The position numbers were made by a program, and so were the translations under genes. A stretch of 64,000 bases of DNA from Mesorhizobium helmanticense (lineage in GTDB: Bacteria; Pseudomonadota; Alphaproteobacteria; Rhizobiales; Rhizobiaceae), in assembly GCF_003034915.1 (NCBI RefSeq), contig NZ_PZJX01000040.1, forward strand, positions 122,862 to 186,861. The letters are read 5' to 3'. The notes under the pieces are model-generated. The model worked only from the letters and a program-made list of their open reading frames with translations, was not told where the DNA came from and searched no databases. Below, piece after piece: positions 26,348-34,937 of this stretch (its first letter is position 1; each line of letters begins with the position of its first letter).

Positions 26348-26372
26348 GTTTCCGGGGCTTTGCCCCGGAAAC
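26348..26372 (+). repeat. Stem-loop after the binding-protein gene
   Basis: GTTTCCGGGGC (26348-26358) pairs perfectly with GCCCCGGAAAC (26362-26372) around a 3-nt TTT loop, 18 nt after the stop codon. With no T-tract following, it is better explained as an mRNA-stabilising or attenuating structure that sets a high binding-protein to ATPase ratio than as a full terminator. Confidence 0.7.
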
Positions 26373-26417
26373 GACCTACACTCGTGCCAATCGTGAGGCC
26401 AGTCTGGGAGGATTGTC

Positions 26418-27971
26418 ATGACGTCCACGGCGCAGGAACTACACCCGGCCCCAACGCTGGAACCCGGCAGGACGATCCTCGAACTGAAGGGGCTGGAAAA
26501 GCGCTATCCCGGCACGCACGCGCTGAAGCCGGTGGACCTCGCTTTCAAGGCCGGAGAGATCCACGCCATCGTCGGCGAGAACGGCGCCGGCAAATCGACC
26601 CTGATCAAGCTTCTGACCGGCGTTATGCCGCGCACGTCCGGCGAGGTCATGTGGGAAGGCCAGCCGGCGGCGCTGGCGACCCCGCACGAGGCGATGGCGC
26701 TTGGTATCAATGCCGTGCATCAGGAGGTCGTGCTTTGCCGCCACCTCACCGTCGCGGCCAACATGTTCCTCGGCGAGGAGGATTCGCGCTTCGGCATCCT
26801 GCAGCAGCGGGCCATGGTCAGGCAGGCGCAGAAGATCATCGACGATCTCGGCTTCGACCTGCCGGCGCACGTCGTGCTTGGCGATCTCACCATCGGCCAG
26901 CAGCAATTGATCGCCGCCGCCCGCGCCACCGTGCGCGGCACCAAATTCCTGATCTTCGACGAACCGACCGCCTACCTCACCCGCAAGGAAGCCGACCAGT
27001 TGTTCACGCTGATCCGCCGGCTGAAGGGCGAAGGCGTCACCATCATCTATATCAGCCATCGCATGGAGGAGGTGTTCGAGCTTGCCGACCGCGTCTCGGT
27101 GCTGCGCGACGGCACGCTGGTCGGCACCAGGAACATCAGTGAGACTAACGATGCCGAGCTGGTCAAGATGATGATCAACCGGTCGATCGAGCAAGTCTAC
27201 CACAAGGAGCATTTCACACCGGGCGCGGTGATCGTCGAAGCGCGGAACCTGTCGGGCAAGGGTTTCGAGAATGTCTCGATGTCCGTCCGCGCCGGCGAGA
27301 TCGTCGGGCTCTACGGCCTGATCGGCGCCGGGCGCAGCGAATTCGTCACCACGCTCTACGGCCGCCACCGCAAGTCGGCCGGCCAGATCCTCTGGGAGGG
27401 CAAGGAGGTCCAGGTCAACTCCGAGCACGATGCGATCAGGCTTGGCATGGCGCTGGCGCCGGAAAGCCGCCGCGACCAGGGCCTTTGCCTCAATTTGCCG
27501 GTCAGCCTCAATCTCAATTTGCCGATCTACAAACGCATCTCGAACAATCTCCTGATCTCGAATGCGCAGGAGAAGACCGAGGCCGATCGCCAGATCGCCG
27601 ATTTGAGGATCAAGACGCCGACACGCAACGCCTTGGCTTCCAGCCTGTCCGGCGGCAACCAGCAGAAGATCGTCATCGGCAAATGGCTGGCCCATGGCGC
27701 CAAGCTGTTCATCTTCGACGAGCCGACGGTCGGCGTCGACGTCGGCACCAAGGCCGAGATCTATCGCCTGTTCGGGGCGCTTCTGTCCAAGGGCGCCGGC
27801 ATCATCCTGATCTCGTCCTATCTGCCGGAGGTCTATGAACTGGCCGACACGCTGCACGTCTTCCGGCGCGGCAAGCTGGTGGCCACGCATGGGTTCCGCA
27901 CCGCCGATCACGAGGAAATTCTCACACAGGCCCTCGCCGAGAAACAAGAAAAGCTGGGAGGACAGACATGA
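26418..27971 (+). CDS. Sugar ABC transporter ATP-binding protein, RbsA type (double ATPase)
   Basis: A 517-residue protein with two fused ATPase domains. The first has Walker A GENGAGKST (residues 53-61) and an intact signature region; the second has a degenerate P-loop region (GLIGAGRSE) but a clear LSGGNQQKIVIGKWL signature and IFDEPTVGVDVG, as is normal for CUT2 importers. The ATG at 26418 follows GGGAGGA. Its stop overlaps the permease start (ATGA), implying coupled translation. Confidence 0.95.
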   Translation: MTSTAQELHPAPTLEPGRTILELKGLEKRYPGTHALKPVDLAFKAGEIHAIVGENGAGKSTLIKLLTGVMPRTSGEVMWEGQPAALATPHEAMALGINAVHQEVVLCRHLTVAANMFLGEEDSRFGILQQRAMVRQAQKIIDDLGFDLPAHVVLGDLTIGQQQLIAAARATVRGTKFLIFDEPTAYLTRKEADQLFTLIRRLKGEGVTIIYISHRMEEVFELADRVSVLRDGTLVGTRNISETNDAELVKMMINRSIEQVYHKEHFTPGAVIVEARNLSGKGFENVSMSVRAGEIVGLYGLIGAGRSEFVTTLYGRHRKSAGQILWEGKEVQVNSEHDAIRLGMALAPESRRDQGLCLNLPVSLNLNLPIYKRISNNLLISNAQEKTEADRQIADLRIKTPTRNALASSLSGGNQQKIVIGKWLAHGAKLFIFDEPTVGVDVGTKAEIYRLFGALLSKGAGIILISSYLPEVYELADTLHVFRRGKLVATHGFRTADHEEILTQALAEKQEKLGGQT

Positions 27972-28933
27972 GCACGGAGGCTATTCCCGCCGAAAAGCCG
28001 AAGCGCAACTACAACGCCCTGTTCGGGCTGACGCTGCTGGCGCTGCTGGTTCTTTTGTGGATCATCCTGTCGGTGGCGACGCCGAGTTTCGCCTCGGCCA
28101 ACAACATTTCGAACCTGTTGCGGCAGGGCTCGATGATCGCGATCCTGGCGGTCGGCCAGACCTTCGTCATCATCACCGGCGGCATCGACCTCTCCGTCGG
28201 CGCCGTCGTTGGCTTCGCTACCGTCATCGTGGCGATGCTGATCAATGCCGGGGTACCGCTCTTCCTCGCCATCCTGATCACCTTGCTGGTCGGCGTCGCC
28301 ATCGGCATGTTCCATGGCTTCGGCATCGTCAAGATGGGCCTGCCGCCCTTCATCATCACGCTGGCGACGCTGACGTCCCTGCGCGGCATCGGCCTGCTGA
28401 TGACCAACGGCAACTCGATCTCGATCAACAACGATGCCTTCCAGCTTTTCTCGCGCAGTTCCTTCCTCGGCGTCCCCAATCTGTTCTGGATGGTGATCCT
28501 GGTCGGTATCCCGGCCTACATCTTCCTGCATCACAGCCGCTGGGGCCGCTATCTGTTCTCGGTCGGCTCCAACGCCGAGGCCTCGCGTCTGTCCGGCGTC
28601 AATGTCCAGCGCACCATCTACATGGCCTACACGCTGTCTGGCCTGTGCGCGGCCTTCGTCGGCGTACTGCTCGCCTCACGCATCGGCATCGGCAATCCAA
28701 CACAGGCGGAAGGCTGGGAATTGCAGGCGATCGCCTCGTCGGTGATCGGCGGCACCTCGCTGTTCGGCGCGGTCGGCTCGGTGCACGGGCCGCTGCTCGG
28801 CGCCTTCATCCTCGCCACCATCAACAACGGCGCCAATCTGCTGAACGTCAACGCCTTCTGGCAACGCATCATCACCGGCGCGCTGATCATCGTCATCGTC
28901 TATTTCGACGGATTGCGCCGCCGCGGCAAATAG
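27968..28933 (+). CDS. Sugar ABC transporter permease, RbsC type
   Basis: A 321-residue multi-spanning permease of the CUT2 class. Hydrophobic helices alternate with the family signature GQTFVIITGGIDLSVGAVVG near the N-terminal third and IGGTSLFGAVGSVHGPLLGA near the C terminus. It forms a homodimeric channel with the RbsA-type ATPase. Its ATG overlaps the ATPase stop by 4 nt. Confidence 0.95.
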   Translation: MSTEAIPAEKPKRNYNALFGLTLLALLVLLWIILSVATPSFASANNISNLLRQGSMIAILAVGQTFVIITGGIDLSVGAVVGFATVIVAMLINAGVPLFLAILITLLVGVAIGMFHGFGIVKMGLPPFIITLATLTSLRGIGLLMTNGNSISINNDAFQLFSRSSFLGVPNLFWMVILVGIPAYIFLHHSRWGRYLFSVGSNAEASRLSGVNVQRTIYMAYTLSGLCAAFVGVLLASRIGIGNPTQAEGWELQAIASSVIGGTSLFGAVGSVHGPLLGAFILATINNGANLLNVNAFWQRIITGALIIVIVYFDGLRRRGK

Positions 28934-28945
28934 ACCCCATCCAAA

Positions 28946-28980
28946 GCCACCGGCCTCGGCGACAGCCGATGGCCGGTGGC
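28946..28980 (+). repeat. Strong stem-loop between permease and dehydrogenase genes
   Basis: GCCACCGGCC (28946-28955) pairs with GGCCGGTGGC (28971-28980), and an inner TCGGC/GCCGA pairing (28956-28960 with 28965-28969) closes over GACA, leaving one bulged T. This about 15-bp helix begins 12 nt past the permease stop and ends 24 nt before the dehydrogenase start. It probably reduces read-through or protects the upstream message. Confidence 0.6.
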
Positions 28981-29004
28981 GCCACGAACCGACTGGATAG
29001 AAGC

Positions 29005-30024
29005 ATGAAAGCCGTCGTCTGCCGTTCGCCCGGCGACCTTGTTATCGAAGACCGCCAAGTGCCGGGCGCCCCGCCGTCCGGCTGGGCGCTGGTCGCGGTC
29101 AGCCATGTCGGCATCTGCGGCACCGACTATCACATCTTCGAAGGCAAGCATCCGTTCCTCGCCTATCCCCGCATCATGGGCCACGAGGTGTCCGGTACGG
29201 TGATCGAGGCTGGCCAGGGCGTCGACCTTGCCATTGGCGAAGCCGTGATCATCAACCCCTATCTCGCTTGCGGCAAATGCATCGCCTGCCGGCACGGCAA
29301 GCCGAATTGCTGCGTCAGCATTGAGGTGCTCGGCGTCCACCGCGACGGCGCCATGTGCGAGAAAATCCTGGTGCCGGCGCAAAATCTCTATCCGGCCAAC
29401 GGCCTGTCGCTGGCGGACGCCGCCGCGATCGAGTTCCTGGCCATCGGCGCGCACGCAGTGCGACGCTCGCGGGCTGATCCCGGCGCACGCACGCTGGTCA
29501 TCGGCGCTGGCCCGATCGGGCTCGGCACGGCACTGTTTGCCCGCATCGCCGGGCTAAATGTGAGCCTGCTCGACATGAGCACGGAGCGGCTGGACTTCGC
29601 CGCGAGCGAACTTGGCTTCGCGACCCTCGACGGTTCGCGGGCAGCGGCGGCCGATCTGGTGCGGGACGCGACCGGCGGCGAGGCCTTCGACATGGTTTTC
29701 GACGCCACCGGCAACACCCGGTCCGTGCAATCGGCCTTCGCTCATGTCGCGCATGGCGGAACCCTGGTCCTGGTCAGCGTCGTCAAGGACGACATCGCCT
29801 TTTCCGACCCCGAATTCCACAAGCGCGAGATGACGCTCATCGGCAGCCGCAACGCGCTGCGCGCCGATTTCGACCATGTCGCCGCCTCGATCCGCAACGG
29901 CGCGGTGCCGCTGGCAAAGCTCGTCACCCATCGCACGACGCTTGATGAGACGCCGCGCGACCTCGCGCGCTGGGCGCATGAGAAATCCGGCCTGATCAAG
30001 GCTGTGATCGAGGTGGGGTCATAA
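29005..30024 (+). CDS. Zinc-dependent alcohol dehydrogenase, L-galactonate 5-dehydrogenase-like
   Basis: A 339-residue medium-chain dehydrogenase. Catalytic zinc ligands lie in VGICGTDYH and IMGHE; the structural zinc Cys set is CGKCIACRHGKPNCC; the NAD-binding motif is VIGAGPIGLG. The segments AIGAHAVRRS and FSDPEFHKREMTLIGSRNAL strongly resemble E. coli LgoD (L-galactonate to D-tagaturonate), from memory of that protein. The start is the ATG at 29005. Together with the UxaA-type dehydratase and importer this suggests oxidation of a hexonate; the exact substrate is inferred only. Confidence 0.88.
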   Translation: MKAVVCRSPGDLVIEDRQVPGAPPSGWALVAVSHVGICGTDYHIFEGKHPFLAYPRIMGHEVSGTVIEAGQGVDLAIGEAVIINPYLACGKCIACRHGKPNCCVSIEVLGVHRDGAMCEKILVPAQNLYPANGLSLADAAAIEFLAIGAHAVRRSRADPGARTLVIGAGPIGLGTALFARIAGLNVSLLDMSTERLDFAASELGFATLDGSRAAAADLVRDATGGEAFDMVFDATGNTRSVQSAFAHVAHGGTLVLVSVVKDDIAFSDPEFHKREMTLIGSRNALRADFDHVAASIRNGAVPLAKLVTHRTTLDETPRDLARWAHEKSGLIKAVIEVGS

Positions 30025-30170
30025 GATGGCAGGCGGTGAACCCGACCCGAATTGACGACGCCCCGCGCAGGGTCGACCCCCCAAACGCGAAGCCGCTGAT
30101 AAGTAAGCGCGACCGAGCTGATATCAGCGTGAGTCAGATAAATCACGGTCTCGTATAAGGCCGGCACTAC

Positions 30171-30950
30171 CTACAGCGCCGACAATTTGAGCTCCACCCG
30201 CTCGGCCGGAAACCGCGTCTCGGCGAACTGGATCGGCTGGCCGTCGGGCGTGACGTTGACGGCGACGGTGACCAGCACGATGGCGCCGGGCTGCAGGTCG
30301 AGATCGGCGAGATCGGCGGCATCGGCATGGCGCGCCGACAGCACCGTCGATTGCCTGAGATAATCGCTGACACCGAAGCGTTCGAGCGAGGCGGTGATCG
30401 ATCCCGTTTCCGCCATGGCCGCATCGATGCCGGCAAAACGCCTGGCCTCAAACCAGCTCGTGGCGCGTGACACGGACTGTCCGTCGGCTTCACCGCGCGC
30501 CTCTAGGCGTATCACATCGGCCCCTCTGGCAAGTTTCAAGGCATCGGCGACGCGACGGCTGGCCGGCTCAACAATAGCCTCGAGCAGCACACTGCGGCGC
30601 TCGGATGCCTGTCCTTGCAGACCGGCCGAAAAGCGCGTGCGGGCGCCGATCGGATAGGACAGCCGCTTGCGCGACAGCACGAAGGTGCCGCGCCCCTGCT
30701 CGGCGCGAAGCACCCCCTCCTGCACCAATGCGGCGATCGCGGCGCGCACCGTATGGCGGTTGACGCCATAGCGGTCGGCAAGTGCCATCTCCGGCGGCAG
30801 CGCCGCGTTCTCGACGAAGTCGCCGATCGCTATCGAATGCAGGATCTGGTCCGCGATCTGCCGCCACAGCGAGACACCGCTGCGCCGCTCGATGCTCTTG
30901 GCCACCGGCCTGTTGACCATTGCCCTCTTGATCATCGCTTGTCCGGTCAT
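30171..30950 (-). CDS. phnF: PhnF: GntR/HutC-family regulator of phosphonate genes
   Basis: A 259-residue regulator with a GntR winged helix (about residues 20-80: VSLWRQIADQILHSIAIGDF, ALADRYGVNRHTVRAAIAAL, GRGTFVL) and a UTRA ligand-binding domain (about 95-255). Sequence and position divergent from phnG identify it as PhnF. The ATG at 30950 is used; GTG 30977 and ATG 30935 are also possible. It is expected to repress phnG and following genes through the palindrome at 31023-31042. It converges with the dehydrogenase gene, 146 nt apart, with nothing notable between. Confidence 0.9.
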   Translation of the reverse strand: MTGQAMIKRAMVNRPVAKSIERRSGVSLWRQIADQILHSIAIGDFVENAALPPEMALADRYGVNRHTVRAAIAALVQEGVLRAEQGRGTFVLSRKRLSYPIGARTRFSAGLQGQASERRSVLLEAIVEPASRRVADALKLARGADVIRLEARGEADGQSVSRATSWFEARRFAGIDAAMAETGSITASLERFGVSDYLRQSTVLSARHADAADLADLDLQPGAIVLVTVAVNVTPDGQPIQFAETRFPAERVELKLSAL

Positions 30951-31022
30951 TTCCTGTCCCGATTTTCCGCTTGTCACGCACTCGTCATGGACTCACGCTA
31001 AGCAAAGGTATAAATTGTATAG

Positions 31023-31042
31023 TTGTCTATATCAATAGACAA
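31023..31042. promoter_or_regulatory. Probable PhnF operator
   Basis: TTGTCTATATCAATAGACAA is a perfect 8-bp inverted repeat with a 4-nt centre, in the phnF-phnG divergent promoter, 26 nt before the phnG ATG. HutC-type GntR regulators bind GT/AC-flanked dyads of this form. The adjoining AT-rich TATAAATTGTATAG (about 31009-31022) probably contains the promoter core. Confidence 0.7.
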
Positions 31043-31067
31043 ATTTTACGCAACTGGAGTGCAAGCC

Positions 31068-31529
31068 ATGCGAGGACAGGAAGCGCGCGAACAGGCCGAA
31101 CGCAAGGCCGTGATGGCGACGCTGGCGCAATCCTCCGGCGACGACATCGTGCGCCTCTGGAACGAGGCCGGACTGCCTTCGGAGGCGGAACTGCTGCGTG
31201 GTCCTGAAACCGGCCTGGTCACCGTGCGTGGCCGTATCGGCGGTGGCGGCGCGCCATTCAATGTCGGTGAGGCGACGGTCACCCGCGCCACCGTCCGGGT
31301 GCCAGCCGGACAGGTCGGCCATTGCTATGCGCTCGGCCGCGACCGGGAGAAGGCGAGACTGTCGGCGATCGCCGACGCGCTCTGGCAGGACCCGGCCCGC
31401 CGCGGCGAAATCGAGGCCAGGCTGGTCGCACCGCTGCGGGCTGCTCAACACGAAGCACGCGAAAAACGCCGCGCCGAGACGGCGGCGACGAAGGTGGATT
31501 TCTTTACCATGGTGCGCGGAGAAGACTGA
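31068..31529 (+). CDS. phnG: C-P lyase core subunit PhnG
   Basis: A 153-residue subunit of the PhnGHIJ carbon-phosphorus lyase complex. Family segments ERKAVMATLAQSS, GRIGGGGAPFNVGEATVTRA and VGHCYALGRDREKA are clear. PhnG assists PhnI in forming alpha-D-ribose-1-methylphosphonate 5-triphosphate from ATP and phosphonate. The ATG at 31068 has GGAG 8 nt upstream; the longer frame from 31023 would begin inside the operator. Its stop overlaps the phnH start (TGATG). Confidence 0.95.
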   Translation: MRGQEAREQAERKAVMATLAQSSGDDIVRLWNEAGLPSEAELLRGPETGLVTVRGRIGGGGAPFNVGEATVTRATVRVPAGQVGHCYALGRDREKARLSAIADALWQDPARRGEIEARLVAPLRAAQHEAREKRRAETAATKVDFFTMVRGED

Positions 31530-32140
31530 TGGAGATCGCAACGCAATCGATCGAAGGCGGCTTTGCCGATCCGGTGTTCAACGCGCAGACGGTGTTTCGC
31601 GCCGTCATGGACGCGATGGCCCAGCCGGGCAGCGTGCAGCCCCTTCCGGCCTTTGCCCATCCGCCGGCACCACTGTCTGCTATGGCCGGCGCCGTCGCCC
31701 TGGCGCTGTGCGACAATGACACGCCGCTCTGGCTCGACCCTGCCTTGCAGATCTCGGCGGCGGTGAAATCCTGGCTCGGCTTCCACGCCGGCGCGCCGCT
31801 TGCCAACACGCCGGCCGATGCGCATTTTGCGCTGATCGCCGCGCCGGCCGAGATGATGGCGCTCGACGGTTTTTCGCAAGGCACCCAGGATTATCCCGAC
31901 CGTTCGACCACGCTGATCCTGCAGGTGAGCGATCTCACGTCGGGCACGCCTTTGCTGCTTCAAGGCCCCGGCATCGAGAAAACCGCAACGATCGCGCCGG
32001 CGCGGATGCCGCGTCATTTCGTCGAGCAATGGAAGCAGAACAGCCAGCGCTTCCCGCGTGGCGTCGACATCATCCTGGCCGCCGCCGACAGCATCGCCTG
32101 CCTGCCGCGCACGACGCGTATCAAGACGATGGAGGCGTGA
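31529..32140 (+). CDS. phnH: C-P lyase core subunit PhnH
   Basis: A 203-residue PhnH, a dimerising PLP-transferase-like fold protein in the PhnGHIJ core complex. The N-terminal GGFADPVFNAQTVFRAVMDA and PLWLDPAL segments match the family. Its ATG shares one base with the phnG stop, so the two are translationally coupled. A cofactor-binding Lys is not expected in this family. Confidence 0.95.
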   Translation: MEIATQSIEGGFADPVFNAQTVFRAVMDAMAQPGSVQPLPAFAHPPAPLSAMAGAVALALCDNDTPLWLDPALQISAAVKSWLGFHAGAPLANTPADAHFALIAAPAEMMALDGFSQGTQDYPDRSTTLILQVSDLTSGTPLLLQGPGIEKTATIAPARMPRHFVEQWKQNSQRFPRGVDIILAAADSIACLPRTTRIKTMEA

Positions 32141-32141
32141 G

Positions 32142-33254
32142 ATGTATGTCGCGGTAAAGGGCGGTGAAGCCGCAATCGCCAACGCCCATCGCCTGCTTGC
32201 CGACCGCCGGCGCGGCGACCGCTCGGTGCCAGCACTTCGCCTCGACCAGATCGTCGAGCAACTGGCGCTCGGCGTCGACCGGGTGATGAGCGAGGGCTCG
32301 CTCTACGACCGTGAATTGGCCGCGCTTGCCATCGTCCAGGCGCGCGGCGACATGATCGAGGCGATCTTCCTGGTCCGCGCCTATCGCACCACGCTGCCCC
32401 GCTTCGGCTACACCAGGGCGGTCGAAACCGGCGCGATGCTGGTCGAGCGGCGCGTATCGGCGACCTACAAGGACCTGCCCGGCGGCCAGCTTCTCGGCCC
32501 GACCTTCGACTACACGCATCGCCTGCTCGATCCCGAGCTTGCCGCCGGCGGCGACGTCGAGGAGCCGCTGCGCCGCGAGAACGAAGCGGAAGCCATGCCG
32601 CGCGTCTCCGCAATCCTCGCCCGCGAGGGTCTGATCGAACCCGACGGCGACATGCCGCGGGACCATATCCCTGGCGACATCACCCGCGAACCGCTGGAAT
32701 TCCCGATGGCGCGCGACATCCGCCTGCAGGCGCTGTCACGCGGCGACGAGGGCTTCCTGCTGGCGCTCGGCTATTCCACCCAGCGCGGCTATGCCCGCAA
32801 CCATCCCTTCGTCGGCGAGGTCCGCATCGGCGAGGTCGAACTGGAACTCGACGTGCCGGAACTGCCCTTCGCCGTGCCGCTCGGCAGCATCCGCGTCACC
32901 GAGTGCCAGATGGTCAACCAGTTCAAGGGTTCCGCCAAGGCGCCGCCGCAATTCACCCGCGGCTACGGCCTTGTCTTCGGCCAAAGCGAGCGCAAGGCGA
33001 TGGCCATGGCGCTCTGCGACCGCGCTCTTCGTGCAACCGAATTCGGCGAGGATGTCGTCGCCGCGGCCCAGGACGAGGAATTCGTCATCTCACATTCCGA
33101 CAACGTCCAGGCGACCGGCTTCGTCGAGCATCTGAAATTGCCGCACTATGTCGACTTCCAGGCCGAACTCGACCTCGTGCGCCGCATGCGCGCCGAGCAC
33201 GATGCCCGCGAAAATGCCGGCAAGGCCGAAGAGAAGAGGGAGGCCGCGGAATGA
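32142..33254 (+). CDS. phnI: C-P lyase core subunit PhnI
   Basis: A 370-residue PhnI, the nucleosidase-like subunit that displaces adenine from ATP with methylphosphonate when PhnG, H and L are present. The N-terminal MYVAVKGGEAAIANAHRLL and the middle GYSTQRGYARNHPFVGEVR are strongly conserved family blocks. The ATG at 32142 is one base after the phnH stop, with GGAGG just upstream, and the gene ends in a 4-nt overlap with phnJ (ATGA). Confidence 0.95.
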   Translation: MYVAVKGGEAAIANAHRLLADRRRGDRSVPALRLDQIVEQLALGVDRVMSEGSLYDRELAALAIVQARGDMIEAIFLVRAYRTTLPRFGYTRAVETGAMLVERRVSATYKDLPGGQLLGPTFDYTHRLLDPELAAGGDVEEPLRRENEAEAMPRVSAILAREGLIEPDGDMPRDHIPGDITREPLEFPMARDIRLQALSRGDEGFLLALGYSTQRGYARNHPFVGEVRIGEVELELDVPELPFAVPLGSIRVTECQMVNQFKGSAKAPPQFTRGYGLVFGQSERKAMAMALCDRALRATEFGEDVVAAAQDEEFVISHSDNVQATGFVEHLKLPHYVDFQAELDLVRRMRAEHDARENAGKAEEKREAAE

Positions 33255-34162
33255 CCGCACAACCAACCGATATCGCCACCTACAACTTCGCCTATCTCGA
33301 CGAGCAGACCAAGCGCATGATCCGCCGCGCGATCCTCAAGGGCATTGCCATCCCCGGCTATCAGGTGCCGTTCGCCTCGCGCGAAATGCCGATGCCCTAT
33401 GGCTGGGGCACTGGCGGCGTGCAGGTTACCGCCTCGATCATCGGCCCGGACGATGTGCTGAAGGTCATCGACCAGGGCGCCGACGACACCACCAATGCCG
33501 TCTCGATCCGCGCCTTCTTCAAGAAGGTCGCCAATGTCGCGGTCACCACCGAAACGGCCAAGGCGACCATCATCCAGACCCGCCACCGCATCCCCGAGCA
33601 TCCGCTGGCGGCCGGCCAGGTGCTGGTCTATCAGGTGCCGATCCCCGAACCTTTGCGCTTCCTCGAACCGCGTGAAACCGAAACGCGCAAGATGCACGCG
33701 CTGGAGGAATACGGCCTCATGCATGTGAAGCTTTACGAGGACATCGCCAGGCACGGCCGCATCGCCACCACCTACGCCTATCCGGTCAAGGTCGAGGGCC
33801 GCTATGTGATGGATCCGTCGCCGACGCCGAAATTCGACAATCCGAAGATGCACAATTCGCCGGCTTTGCAATTGTTCGGCGCCGGCCGCGAGAAGCGCAT
33901 CTATGCACTGCCGCCGTTCACCGAAGTAGTCAGCCTCGACTTCGAGGATCATCCGTTCGAAGTGCAGACCTTCGATCAGCCCTGCGCGCTGTGCGCGGCC
34001 GAGAATGTCTATCTCGACGAGGTTATCCTCGACGACCATGGCGGCCACATGTTCGTCTGCTCCGACACCGATCATTGCGAGAAGCGCCGCGAAGAGGGCC
34101 ATCGCGGCCATCTCGCGCCTGAAACCCGTCTTGCCCCAGAAAAAATGGAACCGGCGCAATGA
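33251..34162 (+). CDS. phnJ: C-P lyase catalytic subunit PhnJ (radical SAM)
   Basis: A 303-residue radical-SAM enzyme that cleaves the C-P bond of ribose-1-phosphonate 5-phosphate, releasing the alkane and a 1,2-cyclic phosphate. The iron-sulfur Cys residues (C245, C248, C270 in QPCALC and HMFVC) and the catalytic Cys276 (TDHC) all occur, at a uniform offset of +4 from the E. coli numbering as recalled. Both ends overlap neighbours by 4 nt (phnI, phnK), so the operon is tightly coupled. Confidence 0.97.
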   Translation: MTAQPTDIATYNFAYLDEQTKRMIRRAILKGIAIPGYQVPFASREMPMPYGWGTGGVQVTASIIGPDDVLKVIDQGADDTTNAVSIRAFFKKVANVAVTTETAKATIIQTRHRIPEHPLAAGQVLVYQVPIPEPLRFLEPRETETRKMHALEEYGLMHVKLYEDIARHGRIATTYAYPVKVEGRYVMDPSPTPKFDNPKMHNSPALQLFGAGREKRIYALPPFTEVVSLDFEDHPFEVQTFDQPCALCAAENVYLDEVILDDHGGHMFVCSDTDHCEKRREEGHRGHLAPETRLAPEKMEPAQ

Positions 34163-34935
34163 CCGACGAACCGCTGCTGCGCGTCTCGGCGCTGTCCAAA
34201 TTCTATGGCTCGCGCGTCGGCTGCGAGAACGTCACCTTCGACCTGTGGCCCGGCGAAGTGCTGGCTGTCGTCGGCGAATCCGGTTCGGGCAAGACGACGC
34301 TGCTCAACTGCCTGTCGACCAGGCTGCTGCCCTCTTCCGGCACCGCCAGCTACCGCATGCGCGACGGCCAGTTCCGCGAGCTCTACCGCATGAGCGAGGC
34401 GGAGCGCCGCTTCCTGATGCGCACCGACTGGGGCTTTGTCCATCAGAACCCGGCCGACGGGCTGCGCATGACGGTGTCGGCCGGCGCCAATGTCGGCGAA
34501 CGGCTGATGGCGGTCGGCGACCGCCACTATGGCAAGATCCGCGCCACCGCCGTCGACTGGCTGTCGCGCGTCGAGATCGACGAGGACCGCATCGACGACG
34601 AGCCGCGCGCCTTTTCCGGCGGCATGCGCCAGCGCCTGCAGATCGCTCGCAATCTCGTCACCGGGCCGCGGCTGGTGTTCATGGACGAGCCGACCGGCGG
34701 CCTTGACGTCTCGGTGCAGGCGCGCCTGCTTGACCTGTTGCGCGGCCTCGTCACCGATCTTGGCCTCGCCGCGATCGTCGTCACCCACGATCTTGCGGTG
34801 GCACGGCTTTTGTCTCAGCGCATGATGGTGATGAAGGACGGTCGCGTCGTCGAAAGCGGCCTCACCGACCGCGTGCTCGACGATCCGCGCGCACCCTACA
34901 CCCAGCTCCTTGTTTCCTCGATATTGCAGGTGTGA
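34159..34935 (+). CDS. phnK: PhnK, ABC-type ATPase of the C-P lyase complex
   Basis: A 258-residue ABC ATPase with Walker A GESGSGKTT, signature FSGGMRQRLQIARNL, Walker B LVFMDEPTGGLD and H-loop VTHD. PhnK binds the PhnGHIJ core through PhnJ rather than serving a permease. Its start overlaps phnJ (ATGA), and a GTGA/ATG junction follows into phnL. Confidence 0.95.
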   Translation: MTDEPLLRVSALSKFYGSRVGCENVTFDLWPGEVLAVVGESGSGKTTLLNCLSTRLLPSSGTASYRMRDGQFRELYRMSEAERRFLMRTDWGFVHQNPADGLRMTVSAGANVGERLMAVGDRHYGKIRATAVDWLSRVEIDEDRIDDEPRAFSGGMRQRLQIARNLVTGPRLVFMDEPTGGLDVSVQARLLDLLRGLVTDLGLAAIVVTHDLAVARLLSQRMMVMKDGRVVESGLTDRVLDDPRAPYTQLLVSSILQV

Positions 34936-34937
34936 CC

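Noticed and set aside
27835..30024. A 729-codon plus-strand frame seeming to fuse a protein to the zinc dehydrogenase
   Set aside because: The first part overlaps the permease gene in the wrong frame; only 29005-30024 is dehydrogenase-like, so there is no fusion.
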